Below, in pieces: positions 1 through 6,753 of a stretch of 30,112 nucleotides of DNA. The stretch is from a virus, in IMG/VR virus record IMGVR_UViG_3300020469_000170, positions 1 to 30,112 of that record. One strand, given 5' to 3'. Numbering within the stretch: position 1 is the stretch's first letter; the number at the start of each line of letters is the position of its first letter. The notes beneath the pieces were generated by a model. That model was not told where the DNA came from and searched no databases. It saw only the letters and a program-made list of their open reading frames with translations. A program made the translations under genes and the position numbers.

Positions 1-1110
1 GTAGAAACTACCGCTGGTAATGCTGCTACTTCCGCTCAACTTACGTCCGAGCAAACAACTAGAGCGAGTGCGGATACTTCGTTGAGTAGCTCTATCACCA
101 CGCTGCAATCTACTGTTGGCACGAATAGCACATCGATAAGTACTCAAGCTTCCAGTATCAATGGCTTAGAAGCTAAGTATGTAGTCAAGATCGACAACAA
201 CGGCGCAGTAGCCGGATATGGGTTGGCGAGTACGGCGAACTCAGCAGGCAATATCGTAAGCGAATTCATCGTCAACGCTGATCGGTTTGCGATTATGCGG
301 GGTGGGTCTAACACTGCTGCTGCAACCGTACCGTTTGTTGTGCAAGCAAGCTCTACGACGCTTAACGGTGAGTCAGTTCCCGCTGGCGTTTATATGGCTG
401 ATGCGTTTATTAAGAACGGCTCGATTGCGTCCGCAAAGATCGGCACTTTGAACGCAGATAAAATTACTGCAGGCTCTATTGCATCTGCGCGTATAGCCGC
501 GAATTCAATCGATGCGTCTAAATTAAACATCGATAACTCGTCGCTCACGTCTAGCGTTGTTGGTGGTGTACCAACACTCCAGATCGGTGCAGTAAATGTG
601 AACACCCTGACGGGTAACAGTATCAGTGCGACGATCATGTCTGGTACGACTGTTTATGCGAATAGACTGACGGGTGACGTAAACAAGCTACTGCCGTTTC
701 GATCTACATCTTCAGTTTCTTTTCGGGGTAACGCAGCGTCGGGTGGCGGGACTGTAGTGGTCACAACCCAACAACTTCCCGCCACAACGCACCTAACCGT
801 GGGTCATAAGCCGTTTGCTTCCGTGACCGGCTGGTACGACTCGACAAACGGTAAGACTTACTCGTTCAAATTATATATGCAGCTTGGTTCAGGCTCGTAC
901 CAACTTGTCGGTGAAACCAGATTCAAGGCCAACACCAATCTCTACGCGCAGTTTGCGGTCAGCGGTTCGCTCTCTACTGCAACAACGTCAGTCGTCAATT
1001 TGAAATTAGAGGTCACGCGCACAGGTAGCTCCGGCATTTTCGACAGCGATACTTCTACAACTGTCGATAACATTTACGAAGTTTCCGGTTTCATATTGGG
1101 AGCACGGTGA
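1..1110 (+). CDS. Phage tail tip protein (lambda J-like), C-terminal part, 5' end outside window
   Basis: The reading frame is open from base 1, so the gene starts before the window; about 369 residues are visible. The segment around residues 60-130, with 'YVVKIDNNGAVAGYGLAS' and 'SEFIVNADRFAI', is the pattern of the DUF1983-type central domain of lambda J-like tail tip proteins. It is followed by repeats of the type 'NGSIASAKIGTLNADKITAG' that are typical of the stalk region, and a beta-rich, Gly/Ser/Thr-rich C-terminal domain that probably forms the receptor-binding end. The protein sits at the distal tip of a siphovirus tail and determines host attachment. The next gene overlaps its stop codon (TGATG), so the two are translationally coupled. 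The family assignment is good; the receptor cannot be read from sequence. Confidence 0.8.
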   Translation, partial: VETTAGNAATSAQLTSEQTTRASADTSLSSSITTLQSTVGTNSTSISTQASSINGLEAKYVVKIDNNGAVAGYGLASTANSAGNIVSEFIVNADRFAIMRGGSNTAAATVPFVVQASSTTLNGESVPAGVYMADAFIKNGSIASAKIGTLNADKITAGSIASARIAANSIDASKLNIDNSSLTSSVVGGVPTLQIGAVNVNTLTGNSISATIMSGTTVYANRLTGDVNKLLPFRSTSSVSFRGNAASGGGTVVVTTQQLPATTHLTVGHKPFASVTGWYDSTNGKTYSFKLYMQLGSGSYQLVGETRFKANTNLYAQFAVSGSLSTATTSVVNLKLEVTRTGSSGIFDSDTSTTVDNIYEVSGFILGAR

Positions 1111-1460
1111 TGCAGCAGTTTGTGAAGTGGGATCACGACAACAACAAGATCCTATTCGGGCCGCAGGGAATAAGTGGAGACGGCGACAACTGGTATCCCA
1201 TCGATGAAGGGCCAGAGATCGTTAATCCACGGACACAGGTTCGGCAGTTTGTTTTTGACGAGTCTTCGCAAACTGTGGTCGGCAGCATTTCTGGTGACCC
1301 TGTATTGACGTGGGAACAAGTACGAGCGGCGCAATATGGCATTCTTGAAGAGCAACTCGACATGCTTTGGCACGACATCAATAACGGGGCGCTCGACAAG
1401 ACAGGGACTTTTTACAATCACATAAAAGCCGTCAAAGACGGCGCACCAAAAAATTCATAA
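1110..1460 (+). CDS. Tail-associated protein of unknown function
   Basis: 116 residues. The ATG at 1110 overlaps the TGA of the tail tip gene, a better start than the GTG three bases earlier. The C-terminal half has the pattern QYxxLEEQLDMLWHDINNGxLDKTGxFYxxIKxVKD, which I know from small proteins encoded directly after tail fibre or tail tip genes in marine phages. It may be a tail-fibre chaperone or a small virion component; this is inferred only from position and that motif. It has no signal peptide or membrane segment. Confidence 0.7.
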   Translation: MQQFVKWDHDNNKILFGPQGISGDGDNWYPIDEGPEIVNPRTQVRQFVFDESSQTVVGSISGDPVLTWEQVRAAQYGILEEQLDMLWHDINNGALDKTGTFYNHIKAVKDGAPKNS

Positions 1461-1463
1461 GCC

Positions 1464-1928
1464 ATGATTATTGAGAGCGTAGCGGCGGCTTCAGCAATCC
1501 TGGGATCGATAAATAATCTGATCAAGCAGGCTAACGAGACTGGGAACGGCGTGCATCAGGTGATGGGCATGATCTCGGACTTTGGCGAGGGACTGACTCA
1601 GTTCGAGATAGACCGCAAATCCAGCACGTTCAAGCAGCTATCTCAGAACGACCTCTTCCGTATAACTCAACTGCGTAAGCAACAGGAGCGATATTGGAAA
1701 GACGTATCAGATCTGTTAGCGATGTTAGACCCAGAGATGTTGGCGAGTTTCAATCAAGCCAAGGCGGAGCAGGAGTCTAGAAGGCAAGAGCATTTACGAA
1801 TGTTGGCCCTAAAGAAAAAGCAGAGGGATCGACTCGTAAGTCAGGTGCTCGTCGGCTTCACCACTTTGATCGTTGGTGGAGTCCTTATCGGCGGCGGAAC
1901 GTGGATCTTCATCAGGGTCTACATGTAA
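1464..1928 (+). CDS. Small protein with C-terminal membrane anchor
   Basis: 154 residues, starting three bases after the previous stop. The first 20 residues are Ala-rich and mildly hydrophobic, the middle is a charged, Gln/Lys/Arg-rich helix likely to form a coiled coil (about residues 60-125), and residues about 128-150 form one clear transmembrane segment (VLVGFTTLIVGGVLIGGGTWIFI). I do not recognise the family. The place between tail genes and a holin-like gene suggests a tail-end or lysis-related membrane protein, for example a spanin- or holin-associated protein, but nothing in the sequence proves this. Confidence 0.6.
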   Translation: MIIESVAAASAILGSINNLIKQANETGNGVHQVMGMISDFGEGLTQFEIDRKSSTFKQLSQNDLFRITQLRKQQERYWKDVSDLLAMLDPEMLASFNQAKAEQESRRQEHLRMLALKKKQRDRLVSQVLVGFTTLIVGGVLIGGGTWIFIRVYM

Positions 1929-1944
1929 TGAACTGGGATTAACG

Positions 1945-2271
1945 ATGGCAGCAAAACGACTTGAAGAAGGCTCGATATATGCCGACAAGGATCTAAATTC
2001 CGACGGTGTCGTGAGTGACTCAGAACTAGAAACCTCAGAGAAGTTGCAAGAGATGCAGTTGGCGCATGAGAGAGCAGACGCTCAGCGTGCAATGAGTTGG
2101 TTTGCACTTTGGGGAATGCTTCTTTACCCGTCTCTGGTGGTGGTTAGCGAATTCTTTGGTATGAATCAAGCGGCCTCGATTCTCGGTGATATGGCTGCGG
2201 TGTATTTCGTGTCTGTCGCAGGCATTTTGGCGGCGTTCTTCGGCAGTCAGGCTTGGTCAAATAGAAAATAG
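1945..2271 (+). CDS. Holin-like membrane protein with an EF-hand calcium-binding loop
   Basis: 108 residues from the ATG at 1945; the longer open frame upstream lies inside the previous gene and is not needed. Residues 18-29 read DLNSDGVVSDSE, which fits the canonical 12-residue EF-hand loop with acidic or polar ligands at positions 1, 3, 5, 9 and 12 and Gly at 6. A charged helix follows, then two hydrophobic segments (about residues 50-68 and 80-100) and a short basic tail. Small two-helix membrane proteins with this 'GSIYADKDLNSDGVVS' start occur in marine phages, where they are often annotated as holins. The holin role is inferred from topology and position near the tail genes. Confidence 0.65.
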   Translation: MAAKRLEEGSIYADKDLNSDGVVSDSELETSEKLQEMQLAHERADAQRAMSWFALWGMLLYPSLVVVSEFFGMNQAASILGDMAAVYFVSVAGILAAFFGSQAWSNRK

Positions 2272-2276
2272 GAGGT
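2271..2276 (+). promoter_or_regulatory. Strong Shine-Dalgarno site GGAGGT
   Basis: GGAGGT lies four bases before the ATG at 2281. It is the best ribosome-binding site in this small-gene cluster and supports the 36-residue reading frame as real. Confidence 0.7.
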
Positions 2277-2280
2277 GCAT

Positions 2281-2391
2281 ATGCACAACGGTAAACAGTG
2301 TCCGCTTAACGCTCCGCCAACTAATACAAAGAAGATGGCGAAGAAGAATTACCCAATGCGGGGATACAGCAAAAAGAGGAATGGCTCATGA
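2281..2391 (+). CDS. Small basic protein, 36 residues
   Basis: Starts with ATG behind a strong GGAGGT site. The product is short and Lys/Asn-rich (MHNGKQCPLNAPPTNTKK start, GYSKKRNGS end) with one cysteine. No family recognised. Its stop overlaps the start of the next small gene (ATGA at 2388-2391), which argues that both are translated as part of the late transcript. Confidence 0.55.
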   Translation: MHNGKQCPLNAPPTNTKKMAKKNYPMRGYSKKRNGS

Positions 2392-2540
2392 GAGTACCAG
2401 CACCTAAGGGCTATCACTGGATGAAGCAGGGCGACGGCAGCATGAAGGTGATGAAAGACCCCAAAGAAGGCTTTAAGAAACATAAAGGTGCCAGCAAGTT
2501 CGCTAGCTTTGCTGTGCAAAAGACGCACGGTAAGAAATAG
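2388..2540 (+). CDS. Small basic protein, 50 residues
   Basis: Begins MRVPAPKGYHWMKQGDG and ends AVQKTHGKK; rich in Lys and His. The ATG overlaps the preceding TGA (ATGA). The 'P.GYHWM' start is seen in short phage proteins whose role is unknown to me. It is probably a virion-associated or DNA-binding peptide, but only by composition. Confidence 0.55.
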   Translation: MRVPAPKGYHWMKQGDGSMKVMKDPKEGFKKHKGASKFASFAVQKTHGKK

Positions 2541-2752
2541 TGGACGTCAGCATGACAACAGCGCCTGCACCTGCACCGGTTAGCTGGAAGCAAGTAGCTG
2601 TCCAAAAACAGGAAGTGCTGCGTACCGGCGGCGAGGGGCAGCTGATTAAAGAGGCCAAAGAGACCATTCAGCCGACGATCTACACGGCAAAAGATGGTCG
2701 AGTAGAAGTACAACAGCTTGCTGCTTCAACAACACTCAATCTATTGGTGTAA
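2540..2752 (+). CDS. Hypothetical protein, 70 residues
   Basis: The GTG at 2540 overlaps the TAG of the previous gene; an ATG at 2552 is a possible alternative start. The N-terminus is Ala/Pro-rich, the rest is soluble and mixed alpha/beta. No family recognised. It belongs to the tightly packed plus-strand run between the holin-like gene and the DUF5872 gene. Confidence 0.5.
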   Translation: MDVSMTTAPAPAPVSWKQVAVQKQEVLRTGGEGQLIKEAKETIQPTIYTAKDGRVEVQQLAASTTLNLLV

Positions 2753-2755
2753 GAC

Positions 2756-3181
2756 ATGGCACGAACAGACGAGCCTAAATGGAAACGGATTGTTGCGTCG
2801 GTAAAGGCCGGTTCAGCCGGAGGAAAGCCGGGACAGTGGTCGGCGCGTAAAGCTCAGATCGCCACGCAGCGTTACAAAAAGTCCGGCGGTGGTTACTCAG
2901 GGCCGAAGACCAAGGCACAGAAATCACTGTCTAAATGGACAAAAGAAGAGTGGGGAACAAAGTCGGGGAAGAACTCAACACAGGGGTCAAAAGCAACAGG
3001 TGAAAGATATCTACCAAAGAAGGCGCGCCAAGCTCTGTCTGATAAGGAGTATAAAGCCACCAGTGAAAAGAAGCGAAAAGACACTAAAGCCGGAAAGCAA
3101 TTTTCCGCCCAACCCAAGAAAATAGCGAAGAAGACTGCTCGAGTACGGAAAGCCAGCCATCGCCCTAGAAGGCGGCAGTAA
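2756..3181 (+). CDS. DUF5872 family protein (Lys/Arg-rich)
   Basis: 141 residues, very basic. The motifs 'GGKPGQWSARKAQ', 'GGGYSGPKTKAQKSLSKWTKEEWGT', 'GERYLPKKARQALSDKEYKATSEKKRKDTKAGKQF' (given in parts) and 'AKKTARVRK' match the DUF5872 pattern found in many phages and in some bacteria and eukaryotic viruses. The domain's biochemical role is not established; its charge suggests nucleic-acid binding. It is the last gene before the attP region, a common place for accessory genes in a temperate phage. Confidence 0.75.
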   Translation: MARTDEPKWKRIVASVKAGSAGGKPGQWSARKAQIATQRYKKSGGGYSGPKTKAQKSLSKWTKEEWGTKSGKNSTQGSKATGERYLPKKARQALSDKEYKATSEKKRKDTKAGKQFSAQPKKIAKKTARVRKASHRPRRRQ

Positions 3182-3307
3182 GTGGGTCATTGACCCAGTC
3201 CAGTTTAGACTAAATTATAAAACTTAATAAAATCATAGACTTAAAAAAGTGGGTCTTTTCCCCCCAGCCTCCCGTAACCTACTGATTTATAAGCATTTTA
3301 TATTGTA
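3182..3307. promoter_or_regulatory. Left half of attP region with integrase arm-type repeats
   Basis: No gene. It contains GTGGGTCA at 3182-3189 next to TGACCCA at 3191-3197 (together a palindrome with a one-base centre) and GTGGGTC at 3249-3255. The same octamer in the opposite orientation, TGACCCAC, occurs twice on the other side of the attP core (3387-3394, 3398-3405). Such repeats flanking a core are typical of arm-type binding sites for tyrosine integrases. The stretch between is AT-rich, as expected for an attachment site that has to bend. Confidence 0.5.
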
Positions 3308-3327
3308 TGGCGGAGAGAGAGGGATTC
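3308..3327 (-). other. attP core: copy of a tRNA-Ser 3' end
   Basis: Read on the minus strand, 3327-3308 gives GAATCCCTCTCTCTCCGCCA. That is the 3' part of the T arm, the 3' acceptor strand and the CCA end of bacterial tRNA-Ser genes such as those of Pseudomonas and relatives. The rest of a tRNA is absent, so this is not a tRNA gene. Tyrosine-recombinase phages commonly integrate into tRNA 3' ends and carry this identity segment in attP next to int, which is exactly the position here. Confidence 0.75.
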
Positions 3328-3333
3328 TCTCCG
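3311..3333. repeat. Inverted repeat overlapping the attP core
   Basis: CGGAGAGA at 3311-3318 is perfectly complementary to TCTCTCCG at 3326-3333, with a 7-base spacer. One arm lies in the tRNA-derived core and the other extends past it. Such imperfectly symmetric repeats are what two integrase core-type sites around a crossover region look like; there is no T-run, so a terminator is less likely. Confidence 0.5.
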
Positions 3334-3386
3334 CGTACTTTGTAAGTCTATGTTTTTACTGTTTATTATATTACAGTCGCAGTGAA

Positions 3387-3405
3387 TGACCCACTAGTGA
3401 CCCAC
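3387..3405. promoter_or_regulatory. Paired TGACCCAC direct repeats (right arm sites)
   Basis: Two perfect copies of TGACCCAC at 3387-3394 and 3398-3405, 11 bases apart (one helical turn). They lie just before the ATG at 3406 and are inverted with respect to the copies at 3182 and 3249. Their position supports the ATG at 3406 as the integrase start instead of the GTG at 3382, because the repeats then lie outside the gene. Confidence 0.45.
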
Positions 3406-4539
3406 ATGCCCCAGATACGCCCTCGTCCTAACGGCAGCTACCAAGCTATAGTCCGTAAGGCTAAGTACCCTGATCAACGCAAAACCTTCAAAACTAAGTC
3501 TGCTGCTAAGGCTTGGGCTAGGAAGGTTGAGATGCAGATGGACGAAGGCACGTTCATAGATGAAAAAGAAGTAATTAGCCATAAGCTGTCAGATCTAATC
3601 CACAAGTACATCAAAGAGCTAGAGCCTGTGAAACCAGTACTAGGGTCTAAGCTCTCGAGCCTAGAGCGTATGGCCCGTGAGTTTGGTGCTGACACACTCA
3701 GAGATCTCACACCTCAGTACCTGCTCAGCTACGGCAAACGTCGTCGGAAGACTGTAACAGCTTCGACATTGCAGAAAGACATGTCTTATCTCAAGCAGGT
3801 GATCGACTACGGCATCGTAATCTGGAGGCTACCAATAGCTGCTAACCCTGTGGTTGTGACACAGCCCACACTTGGTTCTCTGAAGATGGTTGCTGGCAGT
3901 AAGCGCCGTACGCGTCGGCTGCGAGAAGGCGAATGGGAAACGCTGATGGCTGGGGTAGGCAGGCAGCATAATTCTGAGTCTGGTAACAACTGGCTAAGCC
4001 CTATGATTGAGTTTGCGGTTGAGTCCTGTATGCGGCAGGGCGAAATTCATCGCTTAACTTGGGACGATGTAGACTTTGAACGGCACACCGTGCGCATACA
4101 AAGCAGGTTATGGGACGGTTATAAGAAGGGGCCGACTGATATAATACCTATGCGAGAAGGCTTGAGAGAGGTGCTCCTGCGTGAATTTGAGAAGGTTGGC
4201 AGGGTAACCCGTAACAGAACGCGGCTACCAGAACGGGCTAACCATGTGTTTGGCAAGCCAAAGAGGGCCGGATCAATTTCAGACAGGTTTGCTAGAGTGG
4301 CAATTAAATGTGGGTTAAGAGCAGCACCAATTCCTGGTGTTAAAAGCGAAGCAACCGAAGAAGATTTAACTTTTCACGATCTTAGGCACGAGGGCATAAG
4401 TCGTCTCTTTGAAGATAAAGAAAAGAATTACAGTGTCCCTGAAGTTGCCGTCATATCAGGCCACATTAAATGGGACACACTTTCAATTTACACCCAGTTA
4501 GACCCAGAAAGATTTAATCACGAGGGTCGTCACCCATAG
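3406..4539 (+). CDS. int: Tyrosine recombinase / phage integrase
   Basis: 377 residues from the ATG at 3406; a GTG at 3382 would add eight residues. The start MPQIRPRPNGSYQAIVRKAKYPDQRKTF matches the usual N-terminal arm-binding/AP2-like domain of phage integrases, followed by a SAM-like core-binding domain (about 50-150). Catalytic residues are visible: Arg in ESCMRQGEIHRLTW (R210), HDLRH (H324, R327), SGH (H353) and the nucleophile Tyr362 in LSIYTQL. It inserts and, with the excisionase, removes the phage at the host tRNA-Ser site whose copy lies just upstream. It converges with the DUF3310 gene, overlapping its end by 26 bases. Confidence 0.95.
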   Translation: MPQIRPRPNGSYQAIVRKAKYPDQRKTFKTKSAAKAWARKVEMQMDEGTFIDEKEVISHKLSDLIHKYIKELEPVKPVLGSKLSSLERMAREFGADTLRDLTPQYLLSYGKRRRKTVTASTLQKDMSYLKQVIDYGIVIWRLPIAANPVVVTQPTLGSLKMVAGSKRRTRRLREGEWETLMAGVGRQHNSESGNNWLSPMIEFAVESCMRQGEIHRLTWDDVDFERHTVRIQSRLWDGYKKGPTDIIPMREGLREVLLREFEKVGRVTRNRTRLPERANHVFGKPKRAGSISDRFARVAIKCGLRAAPIPGVKSEATEEDLTFHDLRHEGISRLFEDKEKNYSVPEVAVISGHIKWDTLSIYTQLDPERFNHEGRHP

Positions 4540-4741
4540 CAAAGCGGGTGTACCAAATAGACTTCTGGAGGTCTTGGGTGGCATCGTCTTTCTTTCCGGC
4601 ACGCCATTGGTATTTAAAAGAAGCAAGGCGGCAGTAGGTTTCGACGGCCTCGATACCAAAGGCTGCGATCATGGCGTCGATGCACTCAATGTCGCTTGCG
4701 GCATAATGCGCAGGCGAAAAAACCATATCGTGCCTAGCCAC
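4514..4741 (-). CDS. DUF3310 family protein (T7 gp1.7-like)
   Basis: 75 residues. The pattern 'SPAHYAASDIECIDAMIAAFG', 'ETYCRLASFKYQWRAGKKDDATQDLQKSIWYTRF' (in parts) corresponds to the DUF3310 signature HYxxxxIExIDxI ... GNxIKYxxRxxxKxGxxxDLxKAxxYL. T7 gp1.7, a member, is a nucleotide kinase; whether this short member has that activity is unknown. It overlaps the excisionase gene by eight bases and its 3' end overlaps int, so it is the last gene of the leftward early transcript. Confidence 0.75.
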   Translation of the reverse strand: MARHDMVFSPAHYAASDIECIDAMIAAFGIEAVETYCRLASFKYQWRAGKKDDATQDLQKSIWYTRFAMGDDPRD

Positions 4742-4952
4742 CGGCTGACTGTGGCTCTTTCATTTGAGCGGCAATGTAATCGGCAACACCGTCTGTTGGG
4801 AACAAGTAGCGCTTGCCACTGCGCCAGTGTGGGATGCCAAGCTCATCACGATACAGCTTGTTGTATATCGTTTGCTTGTTGGCTTTGACTAAGTCAGCGA
4901 GTTCATCAACGGTCATAAACGCGCCGTAATCTTCTCGAAGTGCTTCGTGCAT
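4734..4952 (-). CDS. Excisionase-like HTH protein
   Basis: 72 residues. Residues 12-60, 'FMTVDELADLVKANKQTIYNKLYRDELGIPHWRSGKRYLFPTDGVADYI' (in parts), have the MerR-like helix-turn-helix pattern of the HTH_17/excisionase family: 'TVDELADLVKANKQTIYNKL' recognition unit followed by a wing 'KRYLFP'. Next to an integrase this is most likely the recombination directionality factor. It could also act as a transcription regulator. It is driven by the promoter at 5010-5038 and has an operator-like palindrome in its leader. Confidence 0.75.
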   Translation of the reverse strand: MHEALREDYGAFMTVDELADLVKANKQTIYNKLYRDELGIPHWRSGKRYLFPTDGVADYIAAQMKEPQSAGG

Positions 4953-4977
4953 GTTTTATCTCTAATGCTGATAAATT

Positions 4978-4990
4978 GTATACTTTGTAC
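4978..4990. promoter_or_regulatory. Operator-like palindrome, site A
   Basis: GTATA-CTT-TGTAC, one mismatch from the palindrome GTACA-N3-TGTAC found in front of most leftward operons. Here it lies between the predicted transcription start (about 5003) and the excisionase start, where a bound repressor would block elongation or initiation. Confidence 0.55.
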
Positions 4991-5009
4991 TAAATGATAC
5001 GACGTCTGT

Positions 5010-5038
5010 ATAATATCCACATCGATACTAAATAACAA
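5010..5038 (-). promoter_or_regulatory. Sigma70-type promoter for excisionase and DUF3310
   Basis: On the minus strand TTGTTA (5038-5033), a 17-base spacer and TATTAT (5015-5010) make a good -35/-10 pair. It lies in the gap after the repressor gene and points at the excisionase gene. Confidence 0.6.
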
Positions 5039-5041
5039 CGC

Positions 5042-5623
5042 TTACGTAAATATGGCGATGATGGGTTTTATCGATGTAATGTCGGACGCCTTAGCGGCTT
5101 TGGGTAGCATTTCTTTAGGTATGTATTGGATTTTCCACTCGCCTTTCCAACGGATCAGGTATATGGCGCGGCGTTGGTATTTTGCCATGCCAGACGTTCT
5201 TGGCACCGCCCAGATCACGGTGTCAATAAGCTGGTTGCCAGTTCTTGGCTTCCCTAAGTTATTCCAAGTTTTTTTACTGATCATCTCTTCAGTAACTCGA
5301 TACAAGTCTGCGGGTTTTGCTTTATACAATGGCGCAACCGGAACGCATTGGTTGTTGTTTGTCTTCAACACAATGCTGTCAGGGTAATCTTTACCGTAAT
5401 CGGGATCGATGTCGTAAGGACTGACTTCAAAGAAGTTTGCTAACTTCCACACAGTGGGGTCACTGAGCTTGTTGATGTTGGCAATGTAATGGCTAAACAG
5501 GCTTTGATTCCAGCCTAATGCTTTAGCAGCATCATTCTGAGTAATCTTTTCGTTTGCTTTCTTGTTAAACCATAGTCGACGTAGATTTTGGACTGCTACG
5601 GGCAGTTGATCTTCGGTGCTCAT
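5042..5623 (-). CDS. CI-like transcriptional repressor (XRE-type HTH)
   Basis: 193 residues from the ATG at 5623, which has AGG six bases upstream; a GTG at 5644 would add seven. Residues about 8-70 contain an XRE-type helix-turn-helix: 'KITQNDAAKALGWNQSLFSHYIANINKLSDPTVWKLANFFEVSP'-like sequence. The C-terminal 120 residues resemble the beta-rich S24/LexA-like domain in position ('ADLYRVTEEMISKKTW') but I see no clear Ser-Lys catalytic pair, so autocleavage is uncertain. It is the best candidate for the protein that binds the GTACA-N3-TGTAC palindromes, which is an inference from context. Confidence 0.75.
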   Translation of the reverse strand: MSTEDQLPVAVQNLRRLWFNKKANEKITQNDAAKALGWNQSLFSHYIANINKLSDPTVWKLANFFEVSPYDIDPDYGKDYPDSIVLKTNNNQCVPVAPLYKAKPADLYRVTEEMISKKTWNNLGKPRTGNQLIDTVIWAVPRTSGMAKYQRRAIYLIRWKGEWKIQYIPKEMLPKAAKASDITSIKPIIAIFT

Positions 5624-5645
5624 GCCGAACCTGTCTCCTCTCACT

Positions 5646-6050
5646 TTACGTGCCGTCGCTGGCAGGAATAGTTACGCTATTTGTTATCCAGTCGGCTATG
5701 TCCGGTACAGATAGCGGGGTGGAGAACGATTTTTTAGTAAATCCAACATCGACTTCAGCTGGGCTAAAGATCGATGCTCCGTTTTGATGCGCCACGATAA
5801 CAGCGCAGTGCAGATGATACTCAATTAGTCTATTTAGAAACAAGCGTTGTTGCTCAGATAGGCCAATTTTAATCCGGGTTGTACTTTTTTTAGGTAATGA
5901 GACGTATTTGTATTCAACGAATAGTGTACCGGCGGGGCCAGCATACCAAGCATCTGGTACCCCGCCTGTATACGTATCGTGAATCTTCCACCGCATTACG
6001 TCGGGCGGAAGTTTACGATGCACAGCCCGAATGAAACTGTGCTCGTTCAC
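5646..6050 (-). CDS. VRR-NUC-like (PD-(D/E)XK) nuclease
   Basis: 134 residues, GTG start at 6050, three bases after the preceding stop. The core 'GGVPDAWYAGPAGTLFVEYKYV' (in parts GVPDAWY and FVEYK) contains the D-Xn-ExK active-site signature, followed by 'LSEQQRLFLNRL', which fits the Q/helix motif of VRR-NUC and related phage nucleases. Probably a structure-specific or Holliday-junction-type nuclease for replication or recombination. The last 35 residues vary in this family. Lies between repressor and the 226-residue gene in one compact operon. Confidence 0.65.
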   Translation of the reverse strand: MNEHSFIRAVHRKLPPDVMRWKIHDTYTGGVPDAWYAGPAGTLFVEYKYVSLPKKSTTRIKIGLSEQQRLFLNRLIEYHLHCAVIVAHQNGASIFSPAEVDVGFTKKSFSTPLSVPDIADWITNSVTIPASDGT

Positions 6051-6053
6051 TTG

Positions 6054-6734
6054 CTACTTCTGGTGAGCCTTGAAGACTTCCATAGCGTAGTCGTAGTCAT
6101 CCTTCTGTGCCCAGCCTACGTTCTCGACTTTCAAGTTTGCAAAGGTGTTCCCTTCGTAGGTCTCTTTGAAACTGATCATCTTCCACAGGCAGGCGAAGCG
6201 ATCACCGCCTTTCATCTGGATCTCCGTGTTCCAAGCTTTGGAAGCACGCATCTTCGAGCGCGTCAGATCCGTGAGGGCTGGTGCTGATAGCTCACCAGTC
6301 TTGGGATCTTTCACGATCAGCAAATGAACGTGGGTGTACTCAGGATTAAAGTCCTCTTCAGCGCCTTGTCCTTCGTGGACTAGGTCTGCAATACGCTGCC
6401 GTGCTTCAGCTTCAGTTGCGAACTCACCAAAGAATCCGCCGCCTTTCTGTCGATCTTTCCAGATCTTGTAGCTGGCAGTGAAGTTGACGTTCAGGACGTA
6501 CATCTCATCTCCGTAGACTTCACCCGTAGCATCGTTGACGAAGTTACCGTTCTTGGCACCGTCAACATACATGGGCGATTCTGGATCAATTTCTGATGAC
6601 ATCTTCTGCATCATCTTGATCCGTGGGATTTGAATCTCTGCACCGACATTTTCGTTACCCAGACCTTGATCTAGGTTGATGTGGGCAGGTACTTCCAACG
6701 CTGCATCAGCAAGCGCGAGTGCTTTATTAGCCAT
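6054..6734 (-). CDS. Phage replication-module protein of unknown function (possible ssDNA-binding protein)
   Basis: 226 residues with a good ribosome-binding site (GAGGAG) seven bases before the ATG. Not a canonical OB-fold SSB by eye. Visible motifs are 'IPRIKMMQKMS', 'EVYGDEMYVLNVNFTASYKIWKDRQKGGGFFG' (in parts) and 'EGNTFANLKVENVGW'. Proteins with the order 'nF..p.t...G...d..f.vl......yv.fk.r..GGGf.G.f' recur in replication blocks of marine phages that lack an obvious SSB, so a ssDNA-binding role is a fair guess but unproven. It precedes the VRR-NUC nuclease and the repressor. Confidence 0.6.
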   Translation of the reverse strand: MANKALALADAALEVPAHINLDQGLGNENVGAEIQIPRIKMMQKMSSEIDPESPMYVDGAKNGNFVNDATGEVYGDEMYVLNVNFTASYKIWKDRQKGGGFFGEFATEAEARQRIADLVHEGQGAEEDFNPEYTHVHLLIVKDPKTGELSAPALTDLTRSKMRASKAWNTEIQMKGGDRFACLWKMISFKETYEGNTFANLKVENVGWAQKDDYDYAMEVFKAHQK

Positions 6735-6753
6735 AGTGGCTCCTCTTAGTTAC

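Noticed and set aside
3308-3380. tRNA-Ser gene
   Set aside because: Only the 3' end and CCA are present; the sequence beyond the T arm does not fold as a tRNA. Interpreted as the attP core.
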